Shown in pieces: positions 1 through 10,877 of a DNA stretch of 64,000 nucleotides. The notes beneath the pieces were generated by a model. It searched no databases. It saw only the letters and a list, made by a program, of their open reading frames with translations, and had not been told where the DNA came from. The stretch spans positions 100,448,813 to 100,512,812 of the forward strand of contig OW121744.1 in the NCBI GenBank assembly GCA_933228675.1. The letters are read 5' to 3'. Within the stretch, counting starts at the first letter, position 1. Every line of letters begins with the position of its first letter. Origin of the DNA: Stomorhina lunata. Taxonomy: Eukaryota; Arthropoda; Insecta; Diptera; Rhiniidae. Position numbers and translations under genes: made by a program.

Positions 1-232
1 CATACACGATCGCATGCGTTTATTGTTTAAAACTAAATCAAAATGGACCTTAGATGAAATTGAGCCTTATATAGAGTAAGTTTATATAGATTAAGTCTTA
101 AAGTTTTTATTTCTTTAATTATGAAATTTTAGATGTTTTACTACCCCAGTTTTGTCAGTTTCCTCCTTAATGGCCAAACAGGCGAGATCTTTAATGGAAA
201 ATGGCGTGCGTTATTATGTGGCTAAACATTAA
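1..232 (+). CDS. Dscc1: Sister chromatid cohesion protein DCC1, C-terminal end (partial)
   Basis: Two terminal exons are visible: 2-75 (entering from the left edge) and 133-232, with stop TAA at 230-232. The intron 76-132 has a GTAAGT donor and a TTTTAG acceptor and keeps the frame (phase 2 split of a Glu codon). The peptide reads about RMRLLFKTKSKWTLDEIEPY, then a Cys-Phe stretch, then LMAKQARSLMENGVRYYVAK. This matches the C-terminal winged-helix end of DCC1 in other animals (a KWTxxxIxPYI block followed by ARSxMxNGVxxY). DCC1 joins CTF8 and the CTF18-RFC clamp loader, which works with PCNA in sister chromatid cohesion and at replication forks. The rest of the gene lies outside the window. 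The identification rests on about 57 residues recalled from the family and was not searched. The gene converges on Ddx24, whose stop is only 69 bp away. Confidence 0.72.
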
Positions 233-300
233 GGTAATTCATTTTTTTTTTATTTTCATAAAATCTTTACAATGCCTAAATTTATATACATTTTTTTTAA

Positions 301-3300
301 CTATGAGCTTTTCTTTTTCTTATTGCGCATCTTTTTGGCTTGTTTCAGATCCTCAATAGCATCTTTCATTACTTTTACGGCACTTTGTGAATCATCTTGG
401 TTTTCGCCCGACATATCCGATAAATGACCATTAGCAGAGGGATATCTTTAAGGGAAATAAATAATATAAATGATTTTTAAACTAAAATTATTTTAATTAA
501 ACATTAACTCACTTGAAACTGAATCCTCTTGGGAATATGGGACGTGACAGTAAAGTTTTCAGTTCCGCTCTAACACCATCCAGTTGCATGCGATTGCGAC
601 GTTTTTCGATTATAAAAGGATCTTCATCTTGGTCACTACCACTGCAGCATTACAACACAAAATAGCAAGAGTAAAATAAAATAAAAAGAAAAAATTTAAA
701 CAAATAAATCAACAGAAAAAAATGTTTGTATACTTACGAATCATCATTAAAACCGTCTATCACCATATCCATTTCTTCCGCATGTTTTTTCATCCAGCCT
801 AATTCGGTTTGGGTGCGTTTTAGCTTCAATTCTTGTTTGTCCACTTCGCGAGCTAAATTTACACGTTCCTTTACAGCATTCAAATAACGCTCGGATACCG
901 GGAATAAGGGCAAATCTTCGGCTGTAAATAAGAAATACAAGAAATTAGATAATTTCAAAAGTAAATTAAAACTCTTAAAACCTACTTCTCTCTAAAGTTT
1001 TATATAATTTTATATAAACTTTAACCTCCCCTGGTTCCATAAACATAACTGTTATACCATTTTTATTAGCCCTAGCTGTACGGCCAGATCTATGAACATA
1101 ATTTTCACTAGTTCGAGGAACCTTTAAAATATATTGATTAGTATCATTTGCATCAAGTCGTTAACAGTTTCAAAATCCAACCTGATAATGTATAACATGT
1201 TCTACATTTGGTATATCCAAACCTCTAGCAGCTACATCGGTGGCTATTAGTAGACCACAGACATCATCCCTAAATCTTTCTAAATTCTTAAGTCTCTGTT
1301 TTTGTATCATACTTGCATGCAAGGGTAAGGGATTACATTGCAATAAACCAAATAGCGTGGACAATCTTTTAACACAGTCTATCGAATTGCAGAATACTAT
1401 GGTTCTACCCGGATGACGTTGTACAAAGTAGTACAAATAATAATCCTTATGCTCCAAAGGGCAAATCAAACGACATTCCGTAAGATTTTGGGCAGTTTCT
1501 GAAAGAAAATTAATAATATGAATATTAAAGTGTAATAAAAAAAAAATTTAACTTACGCTGGGAACTTGTAATATCCACTATTTTTGGCTGTGATATACCC
1601 AATTCTTCAATAAAACTTTGTATTTTCATTTCCGAGGTTTGTTTAACAAATTTAGGTTTTTTGCCATGATTGCGTCCTTAAAGAATAACAAGAATTGTAA
1701 TTGTATAAATATAATTTATTATAAGGTTAAACCTACTTTGCATGTGATCGGGTAAATCATGTACCAACGTCAAGGTAGCTGAGAATATAAAATTTTGCCT
1801 TGCTTGTTTTTTGTTCTCATTTTCATTGATTACTTTCAAAAGACTCCTTAATTCCTCAAAATGTCCCTTTTCCACCATACGATCAGTTTCATCTATGGCC
1901 AAGAAACTTATATCTTCAATTTTAGTTAAATGTTTGTTACCCTGTTGATATAACTCCCATAAACGCCCGGGAGTAGCAACTACTATTTCAGGACGTTTAT
2001 TCAAAACACGTTCCTGTTTAGCCAAGGCTAAGCCACCAAATATGGCTGCCACTTGAATGCCCGTGTATTTAGCTGCCGCAACTAAATGATCTTTTACTTG
2101 CACAGCCAATTCTCGGGTGGGTGTTAAGACCAAGGCATATAAAGCGCCTCCTTGCTCTTCACTAGTTTCTTCTTCGTCTTCGGAATCATTAAATTCAGCA
2201 TCATCTACCTCCATGTCTTGTGGATCTTCTTCTTCTAATTCCTCTGTACTTTCCTCCTTTTTGTTCTTCTTATTTCCTGCCAAAGGTTTTCTAATGCCTG
2301 TTCTGACATTTTTCCTCTTCAATTCTATTATACCAGCTAACATTGGTATACCAAAGGCTAAAGTTTTACCACTACCAGTCTCTGCAGCTCCCAAGATATC
2401 TTTTTTACCCATAATGGCAGCAGGCAAGGTACGCAATTGAATTTCAGTAGGTGATTTGAAGCCTTTATCAGCCAAAGCCTGCAGAATTGGCTGTGGGACA
2501 CCTAAACCATTCCAGCCCTAAAAAAAGAAAGTTTCAGATAATTTAAAAATAGTTGTTTTTTTTAATTTTAATACATTACCTCCAAATCATTTACGCTTAT
2601 GGCTTTGCTATCCACCAGTTGTGGCACACTGTCTTCCTCTTCTTCCTCACTCTCATTAGAGGAAGCCTCCCCACTCTCCTCATCTTCTTGCGGAGGTGGT
2701 CTTAACAATTTAAAACGATCTTCTGCTTGCTTTTGATTCTTGTTTGTTTTGTCCTTTTTGTTTTGCTGCTTTTTATCTTTATTTGACGCTTCTGTATTAG
2801 TGGCTCCTGGCTTTTTCGATTCCTTACGTTTTAATTTACGTTCTTCGCGCTTTTCTCGTCTTCTCTCTAATTTTTTCTGCAAATAGTCCTCTTTTTTAGC
2901 TTTCTTCTTGGAGGCCTTGCCATTATTATTCTCCTGGTCGCTTTCGTCTGATCTGTCTGCCTCACTGTCACTTTCTTCGGAACCAGAATCTTCAGCTTTG
3001 CGCTTTTGGCTGCCCTTCTTACGCTCCATGCGTTTAGCTTTGCGACTCAATTTGGGCTGAAAGTAAATATTGTGGTTTTAATTAAAGTTTTAATTTCCTG
3101 GTTGTTGTTGTAACTGTCGGTCAGTGTATTTCCGGTACTAAAAACCGATTTTCGTGGTAATTTGATATTCGAGGGGATCAAAGATGGTTGTTATTGTAAC
3201 TGTGACATATTATAAAGAACCGATTGTCATGTTGATCATCGGCACCGGTTCTGGTCGATCCGTCTTTAAGGCAAAAATTTGTGTATTATTAAAAAGAGAA

Positions 3301-4036
3301 TAGTTCATCCAGTTTCAATTACATGATCAATGTGGTCAAAATTACCTCAGCATCAAAATATTGCTAGTTTAAGCTACTATTTATACCCTTCACCACCAAA
3401 GGTGGAAAGGGTATTATAAGTTTGTACACCAGTAGACTTAGAATCACTCCCTGAGTGACAGTCCCTCCATCGTCTTGACTGTTGGCTGGCTGGACCCCCA
3501 TGTAAACCTTGTAATCAATTTTAAAGATAATTTCATGAAATTTGGCATAGACAATTCTTTTGGTAGTAGGAACATGTCTATTGAAATTCGGCCAAATTGG
3601 TCCGTTATTTAGGGTACCTGCCACAGGTCTAACTTCATGAAATTGAAAATAAACACTGCTTATATAGACGAAAATCACTATATCAAATTTTGCTGAAATC
3701 GGTTCATATTTGACCATTGTTCACATACAAACTCTGTCATTGAAAATATGCTTAGGAGGAGTTTGTCTAAACGACTCCTAGCATTAAGCACGACCTACCT
3801 TTGCTTCAGTTACTAATACAACTGTTCATTGTCAAACTTACCTTAGCTGTTCCCACCAGATTTGATTCATAATCTTCTAAAACCTCCAAGCCGATTAAAC
3901 CTTCCAGACCCACTCCATCTTCACTTATTACACTGCCTCTTATTTTAACCTTTTCCCACTTCTTTTCATCTGCTTTTTTCTTAACTTGTACACTTGGAGG
4001 CTTTATTTTTGAATTTTTTTGTTTATTTTGTACCAT
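301..4036 (-). CDS. Ddx24: ATP-dependent DEAD-box RNA helicase DDX24
   Basis: Complete gene of nine exons: 4036-3842, 3056-2580, 2517-1737, 1676-1557, 1498-1182, 1121-986, 921-738, 641-513 and 445-301. All junctions are GT-AG and keep the frame, giving 827 aa. The N-terminus is lysine- and acid-rich (residues about 66-220). The helicase core then follows: Q-motif region after the tryptophan near 226, motif [10 protein letters not shown] (about 268-276), motif Ia PTRELA, motif II DETD (about 433-436), motif III SAT (about 471-473), then ARGLDIP and HRSGRTARA in the second RecA lobe. As in human DDX24, an acidic insertion sits between motifs I and Ia (about 311-345), and a basic KKKK tail ends the protein. 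The motif II spelling DETD instead of DEAD is a variant. The family acts in nucleolar pre-rRNA processing. Intron 1 (785 bp) is enlarged by a dispersed repeat; the other introns are short. TTTATT near 250 gives a possible AATAAA signal. Confidence 0.93.
3380..3790 (+). repeat. Short dispersed repeat in Ddx24 intron 1 (truncated copy)
   Basis: It begins TTTATACCCTTCACCACCA, followed by a stretch of the AGGTGGAAAGGGTATTATAAG type, then GGCTGGCTGGACCCCCATGT and a block ending ATTTGACCATTG. The same opening and several internal blocks recur at 32444-32978 in the same orientation, so this is an interspersed element and not intron-specific sequence. This copy lacks the GTCGGGCTTGACCGAC-type end of the other copy. 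No coding capacity is seen. The class (MITE, SINE or 3' end of a larger element) cannot be settled here. Confidence 0.7.
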
Positions 4037-4092
4037 TTCTATAAAATTTTCCTAAAATTTTTCTTAAAAAATTTAAAACTACAACTTTCCGG

Positions 4093-4098
4093 CACGTG
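4093..4098. promoter_or_regulatory. CACGTG E-box just upstream of Ddx24
   Basis: A perfect CACGTG lies about 57 bp upstream of the Ddx24 start codon (4036-4034), in the likely promoter or 5' UTR. In Drosophila, many ribosome-biogenesis genes carry this E-box near the start site and respond to Myc. Function here is inferred from position only. Confidence 0.4.
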
Positions 4099-4637
4099 TT
4101 TTCTTTTCTCATTGACAAAAAAGTTTGTTTTGTTTTGATTTCTGTTTTGTTGGCTAATTCTTGTGAGAGAGAAAGCAAGTGTGAAAGAAAATAACAGTGT
4201 TGCTGTTAATCAATCAGGGTTGTATTTTAATTGAATGAGCAGAGTTGCCGGATGTTAAAAAAGTAACTGTTACTATTTTTTAAACAAAAAATTCTAAAAC
4301 GGTGAAATTTTAAATTTTAAATAAGCAATAATATGACAAAATAATCATATTGACTAATTTTAAGTGAATTTGCAGAATATGGATTCAATGTCTACTCGTT
4401 GTAGCTTTACAGCTTTAATCAGATCTCAAACAACTTTTTCTTCATCATAAAGTTCTTGTTATTCAAAATGTCTAGGTTTAATTTTGTAAATGTTTTTGGC
4501 ATTATCTTTATTTTTATCCTTAATTTCTGGATTCGTTTCTATATGATTCGTCTTTAACATTCTTATAATCTTTCCAATTCATAATAAAATACAACTATGA
4601 TGTAACGCTAATTTTGAAATATCCTTATGTGACCCCA
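4099..4637. other. Spacer between Mpcp2 3' end and Ddx24 5' end
   Basis: About 540 bp of AT-rich DNA separating two genes on the same strand. It must hold the Ddx24 promoter and the Mpcp2 3' UTR. A TTTATT near 4508 (AATAAA on the minus strand), about 130 nt after the Mpcp2 stop, is a plausible polyadenylation signal. No TATA box was recognised for Ddx24, and no other gene was seen. Confidence 0.4.
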
Positions 4638-5927
4638 TTACTTGGCATCTCCAGTAATTCCCAATTTCTTCTTCAATGATTCGGGCATTTCTGGTGGTGG
4701 TGGTCTAGGCATACGCAAATATACTTTGACAGCATCATAAATGAACCATTGAGCAGCAGTCAAGGTACCAATCATAACAATTCTGGGAACTAAACCGCCC
4801 CACAAGCCTATTTTGGGGGAAAAGGGAAATCAAGTACAAATAAAAATTTCCATTTCAAATGAAATGTTTTAAAACTTACCAGACCAACCCAATTGTTTGG
4901 CTACATCAAAGGCTGAAGCACCCTTGGCTTGATTCAATTTCGAGACCACTGTATCAGCTGGATGTGAAACTATGGCACAGAAGACACCAGCAATATAACC
5001 AGCAGCAAAGGTGGTCAACAACTGTTCACCTTTAGTACATTCTTGACGAGGTTTGGGTACAACATACCTTAAAAAATAAATAAGTTCTTAAATATATCGA
5101 ATTCTTCTTTAAAATTTTAAAAACTTACATGTATAACAATTCCAAAGTTCTTTCAAAGCAAGCAAACTTCATCATGGTATAGGGGATTTGACGCATCCAC
5201 AGTGGCACCAAACCCTTGTAGAAAGCACCAATACCTTCCTGTGCGGACATCTTGGGCAAAGCTTCTCTCAAGGTATTGGCAAAACCAGGAGTAGTTTGAA
5301 TCTTAACCTTGGCAGCCTCCATGGGAGCCAAAGCAATATCAGCAAAGAATTCAGCTGATGCAGAAGCAGCCAAATATAGACCAGTTCTATATAAATAGGA
5401 ATTCTCTTCACCAATGGCATTTGAGTACATAACTTTGAAGACTTCATAAAGACCGAATTTGCAGAGACCTTGCATGGAATAGCCAATAAAGGTGGGGGCC
5501 CAACCCTTTGAAAGACCCTTAACACCATCTTCTTTTAAGGTAACACGGAAGCCATTAACAACACTCTTGTATTTGCCAGGATCGACCTGAAGACGACATT
5601 TAACTAAATCCAATGGCACGACCATGGTGTGGGTACTACCGCAAGAGATAATGCCACCCAAACCGCAAAGGGCGAAATACATATTTGAACCAAATTCACA
5701 GGAATCTAAAATGGGTACAATTTAAATGAAAGTGAAGATAATTATGGAGAGAGTTTAAATTGTATTTAAGTACCTCCGGAAGCAGTTGCAGCAGCTTGGA
5801 TATTATGATGCTTTGTCAATTGACCCTTTTCCAAAGCTGGCTCCATAGCTGGTTCGCAACTGGCTGTGGTATAAGGTTTTTTGAACGGAGAATTCTGGGC
5901 AGCTTCTATTAACGAAGAGAACAACAT
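4638..5927 (-). CDS. Mpcp2: Mitochondrial phosphate carrier protein (SLC25A3 type)
   Basis: Complete gene of four exons: 5927-5774, 5705-5129, 5067-4880 and 4807-4638. All junctions are GT-AG in frame, giving 362 aa, about the length of animal phosphate carriers. The three mitochondrial-carrier repeats show their signatures: [10 protein letters not shown] at the end of the first odd helix, [10 protein letters not shown] in the second repeat and [11 protein letters not shown] in the third. The first about 50 residues form a presequence-like N-terminus without a carrier motif. The protein imports inorganic phosphate with a proton across the inner mitochondrial membrane for ATP synthesis. The start ATG is the first in exon 1. 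An acceptor-like TTCTTTTCCAG ending at 5941 lies 14 nt upstream of it, so a further 5' UTR exon probably lies upstream. Flies can have two paralogues (Mpcp1 and Mpcp2); assignment to Mpcp2 rests on overall resemblance. Confidence 0.93.
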
Positions 5928-7339
5928 CTTGTTGGGTTAGCTGGAAAAGAAATAAATATTAGAAATTATAAGTTGAAAACAATTTCTAAATCCTAATTTC
6001 TAAAACCTATATCAGTAATGAAATAATTAGTTCCGAAAACAATTTTAAATCATAAGCAATTAAATTTTGTTCTCAATAAATTTTGAAAATGTCTAAAATT
6101 TCCGTCATCATTTAAAAACTTGTAGTTCAAGTTTATGAATCCATTGGACCAGATCCTCAACAACCTTTTAAATGATAAGCAATTCATTTTTGTGTTCAAT
6201 AAATTACGATAAGGCCTTCAGCTGTTCTCATCAATAGGAAACTTGTAGTTCAAGTTTAAGGTTCCATTGATTCGATATTTTGTCAATAGCGTCAATCTTT
6301 TTAGGCCTTTAAGGCACGAGTACTAACACAAACATCTTTTCTAAAATTGAGGTTATGTTTGTGTTGTAATCTGCCAAAAATGATGTAACTTTTATCTCGA
6401 TGCAATTTTTCACTGAAGGTCATTAACACTTTAGATTAAAATGTATTTGGGAATAAATCAGTTACGACATCCGAAAAAAAAACTAAATATTTTTATTTTG
6501 AAATCTGTTTGAATCTGTTCATTTGTTTAAATACTCATTTTGAATTCCCAATTATATTTGAATTTTTAGTTGCATTTTCTTAATTAATGAAAGTATTTTT
6601 ATATCAAAACATTTTCATAAGTTTATTAAAAAGATTTTGTGATAAAATTTCAGACATTTTGACATCTTTTATTGACACTAATGGCGTTGCATTTTTTTTT
6701 CTAAAAAATTTAATATATAAATGCACTTATATATTACATAATAATATAATTATTAAATAATTTCATCTGAAAAACTTCTTTTAAACCTTTCTTATACTTT
6801 AAATAAAACTTTTCAATACAATTTATTTTCCAAAATCATTTTCAAACTCACTTTCTTTAAAATTAGTTAACTAAAAAAGTTATTTATGAACGAAATTTGT
6901 CTTAATTTAGAATAAATTTCGTTTTTATTTGAAATTATTTCAGCGTATCTTACGCTTTCGTTAAACACCCAACAACTGAAATGATTTCAAATATTTTCAA
7001 ATAAAATTGTAATGAGTATTTAGACGAAAAATTTTATTTTCAATTTTCAAATCTTTTGCTCTATGCTAAAATTTTACAAGAGAAATTTTGAATGCAAATT
7101 TCTTGAAAATTTCATTTAAAATCTCTGTCATTGTAGAGCGAGTGCATCACGTTTATGCGTGAGTTTTATGTAATTTTAAAAATAAATATTCATTAACATC
7201 TTCAAGATCTAAAAGTTAAGGCCAATTTGCTTTTATTTCAAATTTGGGTTATAAGAGAATTTTGGCCAATTTAAAGAGATTTTGAATAAATACAGTGTAT
7301 ACAGGAATTTTTTTTCATTCAAGTCTACTTTCATACCAG
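5928..7339. other. AT-rich upstream region or 5' UTR intron of Mpcp2
   Basis: About 1.4 kb without a recognisable coding region. The splice acceptor at 5941-5942 suggests part of this is a 5' UTR intron and that the true promoter lies somewhere in it, but no TATA box or initiator could be fixed. It contains an imperfect direct duplication at 6047-6290. Confidence 0.35.
6047..6290. repeat. Imperfect tandem duplication, unit about 121 bp
   Basis: Two adjacent segments share an ordered set of blocks: TAAGCAATT near 6055 and 6176, CAATAAATT, and AACTTGTAGTTCAAGTTTA near 6118 and 6240, followed by ATCCATTG or TTCCATTG. The copies have diverged by substitutions and small indels. Confidence 0.55.
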
Positions 7340-9600
7340 TCAGGTTTGGCTCGTTATGTTTTGAGTTTGTATAAGAAAAAACTGACAAAACTGATATTGA
7401 AACAAATCCAGTCCCAAATGAGGCGCCGCAACAATAGGGTCAGTCCATTGGGAATCAGGAGTTAAGAGGGTCAGGTTTGCTGTGCATTGGAAGAGGTGCT
7501 GGGTATTGTGTGGACTTTTTCCACAAGCTGGGCAGGTGTTGGGTATTGTAGGATTAATTATGGACGAGTACGAATAAAGTCGACTACAATATCTTAGTTG
7601 TGCCAGTAATACCATAGTAGTTCTTGGCAGACTTCTCTCTCCCTCTGCAATACCGCCACCAAGTTACATTCAATGTTGATGTTACCATGCTTTTGTGAAT
7701 GTCTTCCAGAGCTGATTTGTTTGAGGTGATATTGAGTGGCTGGGTGAAATGCTAATATCATTCTCATAGCAGCGAAGGTCTTTCCTTACATGTCGTGGAG
7801 GGGGGTCTAATTTCTTTAGATGGTGGTTCGGATCATCCCTCCTATGACATCCCAGAAGGAATTGCTTAGTTAACATTTGTCTATGTTCCTTAAGTGGTAG
7901 GACCTTCATCTCCTCATGGTATTTTAAGACAGCCTGTTATTGTTTTGAGGGCTGCAGTGTTTTTTCCACTGCGTTACGCTCACACTTGGTGACCACACGG
8001 GAGCAGCATAATTTGCAACGGACCGACCAATTGCTTAATAGGTCGCAAGTAGGGTTTCTTTATCTTTTTCTCAAGTGATGCCGGCTAGCGACTTGAGGAC
8101 CTTATTCCTACCATGTAATTTATAGCAAGTTGCGGTGTCATGTACTGACGAGTTTAGAGAGGTACAAATTAAACAGGATCGGGGAGAGAACTAAACCCTC
8201 TGGTTTCCTTATTTAACTCTACGGGGATTTGACTTCTTGTCTCTAAACTCCACGAATGACTTTGCGGCCATACACATAGTTAACAACCCATCTTTTAATG
8301 GAATTTGAAGAACTTCGAAGAGGGTTGCATGACTGACCATGCCAAATGCTTTGGACAGGTCAAGCGCTACCATTATTGTGCGCTCATATGGCTTCTTTTG
8401 ATTAAGGTCATGGATAATATGTGTGGAGATGGCAGTTAACGCAGTAGTTGTAATGTGTTCTTTGTGGAATCAATGTTGATGTAATGCAGCTGGTGACAAT
8501 AAGGAGATTGGACGGTATGATTCTCCCTGGCTCGCATTCTTGTCAGGTTTTAAAACTGGCACCACTCTGCCCAACTTCCATATCACAACAGTGGAAAAGG
8601 ACAAATTGAGGACTTTAGTTAAGTACTCAACTCCCCGTGCATCTAGGTTTTTAAGCATCAACATTGAAATTCCATCAGCCTCTGCAACATCGCTTAAGGG
8701 GAAGATTGTTGACACGTCTTTGGCTAAGAGATTGTTAACTTTTCTCACAATTTTTCTCTCTCTCCGGGTGTTCTATAAATAGGCGGTCGCAGTCCTCTTA
8801 GGATCTAACAAGGTATTGTCGCTACCGAATGTTATTGCAATCCTATCATCTCACTTCGTGGAATGCGAGAGAGATCTGACGGTAGACCAAAGTTTATTGG
8901 CTCCGAAGCTCATGCTGCAGGTTTTTAGGTGATCTAGTTAAGTGGTCCTAGTCTGAGATCGCTGGGGTTGGTTCTGCGAATGTTGTCACGCTGCTTTGCG
9001 GCCTCCGCTCCGGGAATAAAATGGGCTGCAGTGACTATTTTCCAACATCTTCTCTGCTGTTCCTGTGTCTGGTTCATATAGGTACGACGTTCAGAAAGTA
9101 TAAAATCATTGGGTCGGTCTAGGGTAACTATTATGGGAAGGTGGTGTGATGCAAGTGAATCCGCTGCTCGTCGCCATGTTGCAATATTTATTAGACTTGC
9201 GCTTACGATGGTGTTGTCCGCGAGCTAGCTCATGTTCCCATAACACGGGTAAGGGCATCTTCGTTCAAATTGCAAATTGTAGAATCATCAATTTGTTTTG
9301 CCAGTGCCGAGCCTCTCGGATCATCGCCGAGGTTTGAGTGCCAAAGCTCACCCACATCATCATACGGTTATCTCTATTTAGCAAAAAGCTTATATTTGCC
9401 AGATAACCGGGTGTACTGACGGGATGTTCACATTGTACAGTTCAATCTCTGCAGCACCTGTCCTGACCGCAATACCTTAGTGTTCTAGATATTGGTCGAT
9501 CTTGTTTTGGTCATCTGTGATTGATCTGTACTGCACTGTTTGGAGGAGAATGAACGCTAAGCCCTCACCGTTACTATCCATTAAAAGTCTGGAGGCTAAT
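7340..9600 (-). pseudogene. Decayed non-LTR retrotransposon ORF2 (endonuclease and reverse transcriptase)
   Basis: Read on the minus strand in several frames, the order is that of a Jockey/LOA-type element. An endonuclease part lies around 9600-9120 (GLAFILLQTVQYRSI, ELYNVNIPSVHP, DDSTICNLNEDALTRVM, ASHHLPI). The reverse transcriptase part lies around 8760-8150: NLDARGVEYLTKVLNLSF, VVPVLKPDKN, SYRPISLLS, then VALDLSKAF (motif A, with its aspartate) near 8350 and PEGLVLSPILFNLYLSKL near 8185. The C-terminal part around 7615-7340 contains CPACGKSPHNTQHLFQC. Stops and frameshifts are frequent, and the YADD motif expected after NLYLSKL is missing because of a deletion, so the copy cannot be active. 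It sits upstream of Mpcp2 and downstream of the CACHD1-type gene. Clade assignment is tentative. Confidence 0.85.
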
Positions 9601-9900
9601 CGTTAAAACTCTGGAGGCCAATTATTCCGAAAGTAAACCTGTAAATTTGGTTCTGGCAAACCGAACAGAACCATGGTTCAGGATTTTGTTCCATTCCAGC
9701 ACGGACCAAAAAGATTTGGAGCTCCAAAGAAGAAAAAATAACAAAATATACAAACATTGATTGCTGGTGTAGCTACGTTAACTGTCCTTGTCCGAAGCTG
9801 ATGAAGCTCCGGGTTGTTTCGGCTCGTAGATCCGACTGTCGTAAAAACGTAGACTTCATGTGGTTGGCTTCACCGTTTTGGCAATATAAACTACATCACA

Positions 9901-10096
9901 TTAGGGGGCAAATCACAGGATTCGATATCGATCGAAAACTCTCACTTTTAAGCAAATATTGTGTAACATACCTTAGGGATTTTTAACCTTATATGTTATA
10001 TATTATTTAGTTTATTCCAAAAGTATGTTACATAAATGTTTCTGAAATATCTTACATTTCGATCGATATCGAGAATGCTACGATTTGCCCCCTGGT
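9901..10096. repeat. Foldback/MITE-like inverted repeat, about 195 bp
   Basis: The outer arms are AGGGGGCAAATC followed by GATATCGATCGAAA (about 9903-9938), mirrored by TTTCGATCGATATCGAG and GATTTGCCCCCT (10057-10093). Inner arms GTAACATACCTTA and AAGTATGTTAC continue the pairing. No coding capacity. It could be a miniature DNA transposon, but target-site duplications could not be defined. Confidence 0.65.
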
Positions 10097-10877
10097 CCAT
10101 GATTCAGGTGTATAAAATGACCTTAAGCAGGTCGTATAAATAAAAATTTTAAAAATTTCCATAAAATACAAAATTTGTACTCTTAAATTTTAAATATTCC
10201 AAAAATAAAGTTCACTTCTCCGTCAAATAAAAATCCAGTCATTTGATTTTTTGTTATAAATATTAAACTTTTTTTTAATTGTTATTAAACTTTATTAATA
10301 CGACTTAATGATAATAATTGTTGTAGTATACAAAATTTTGTTAAGTTTTGTTTAATTCTTTTGATTTGTTTCCTTTATAAAGCATCAATAATACTTGGAA
10401 ATAAGTACTTTTTAAAAAAAATTCTTTAACGCACAAAGAAAAACTTAAATAAGTTATTAAGCTGCAAAATAGATTAATATAAAAATATAATAATACTCAT
10501 TATTCATATAAAATAATTCAAAATTTAACTTAATTTTTAAAAAATATGCATTCAAATGCAAATGTTCTTTTCTTTTCTCTAGTCAACAATAATAAAATTT
10601 ATCCTCAGAAATTTTCCTTTCCTTAAATAGTTAAACTATTAAAAATATTAAATGGAAAACACTTGTTTTAATTTTAAACTTAACTTTAACTTAAAAACTA
10701 ATATTGGCAATCAAATGAAGGTGGAATTACTTTTTTCACTTTTTTACTTTTACTTTTGTTTTTGTTTAATTTTAAATGTTTAGAAAACAATTCGTATAAT
10801 ATTTTTTTAAGTAAGTAATCGTATAATTAATATGTATAAAAAATTTCTTAATCTCTTTTATTTATTACAAATTATGG
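10097..10877. other. AT-rich 3' flank of the CACHD1-type gene
   Basis: About 780 bp, very AT-rich, no coding signal. TTTATTTATT at about 10857-10866 gives AATAAA signals 12-20 nt beyond the CACHD1 stop on the minus strand, so a very short 3' UTR is possible; longer 3' UTRs running into this region are equally possible. Confidence 0.35.

Noticed and set aside
2117..2440. Ser-rich plus-strand reading frame of 107 codons
   Set aside because: Antisense shadow of the acidic segment and motif I region of Ddx24.
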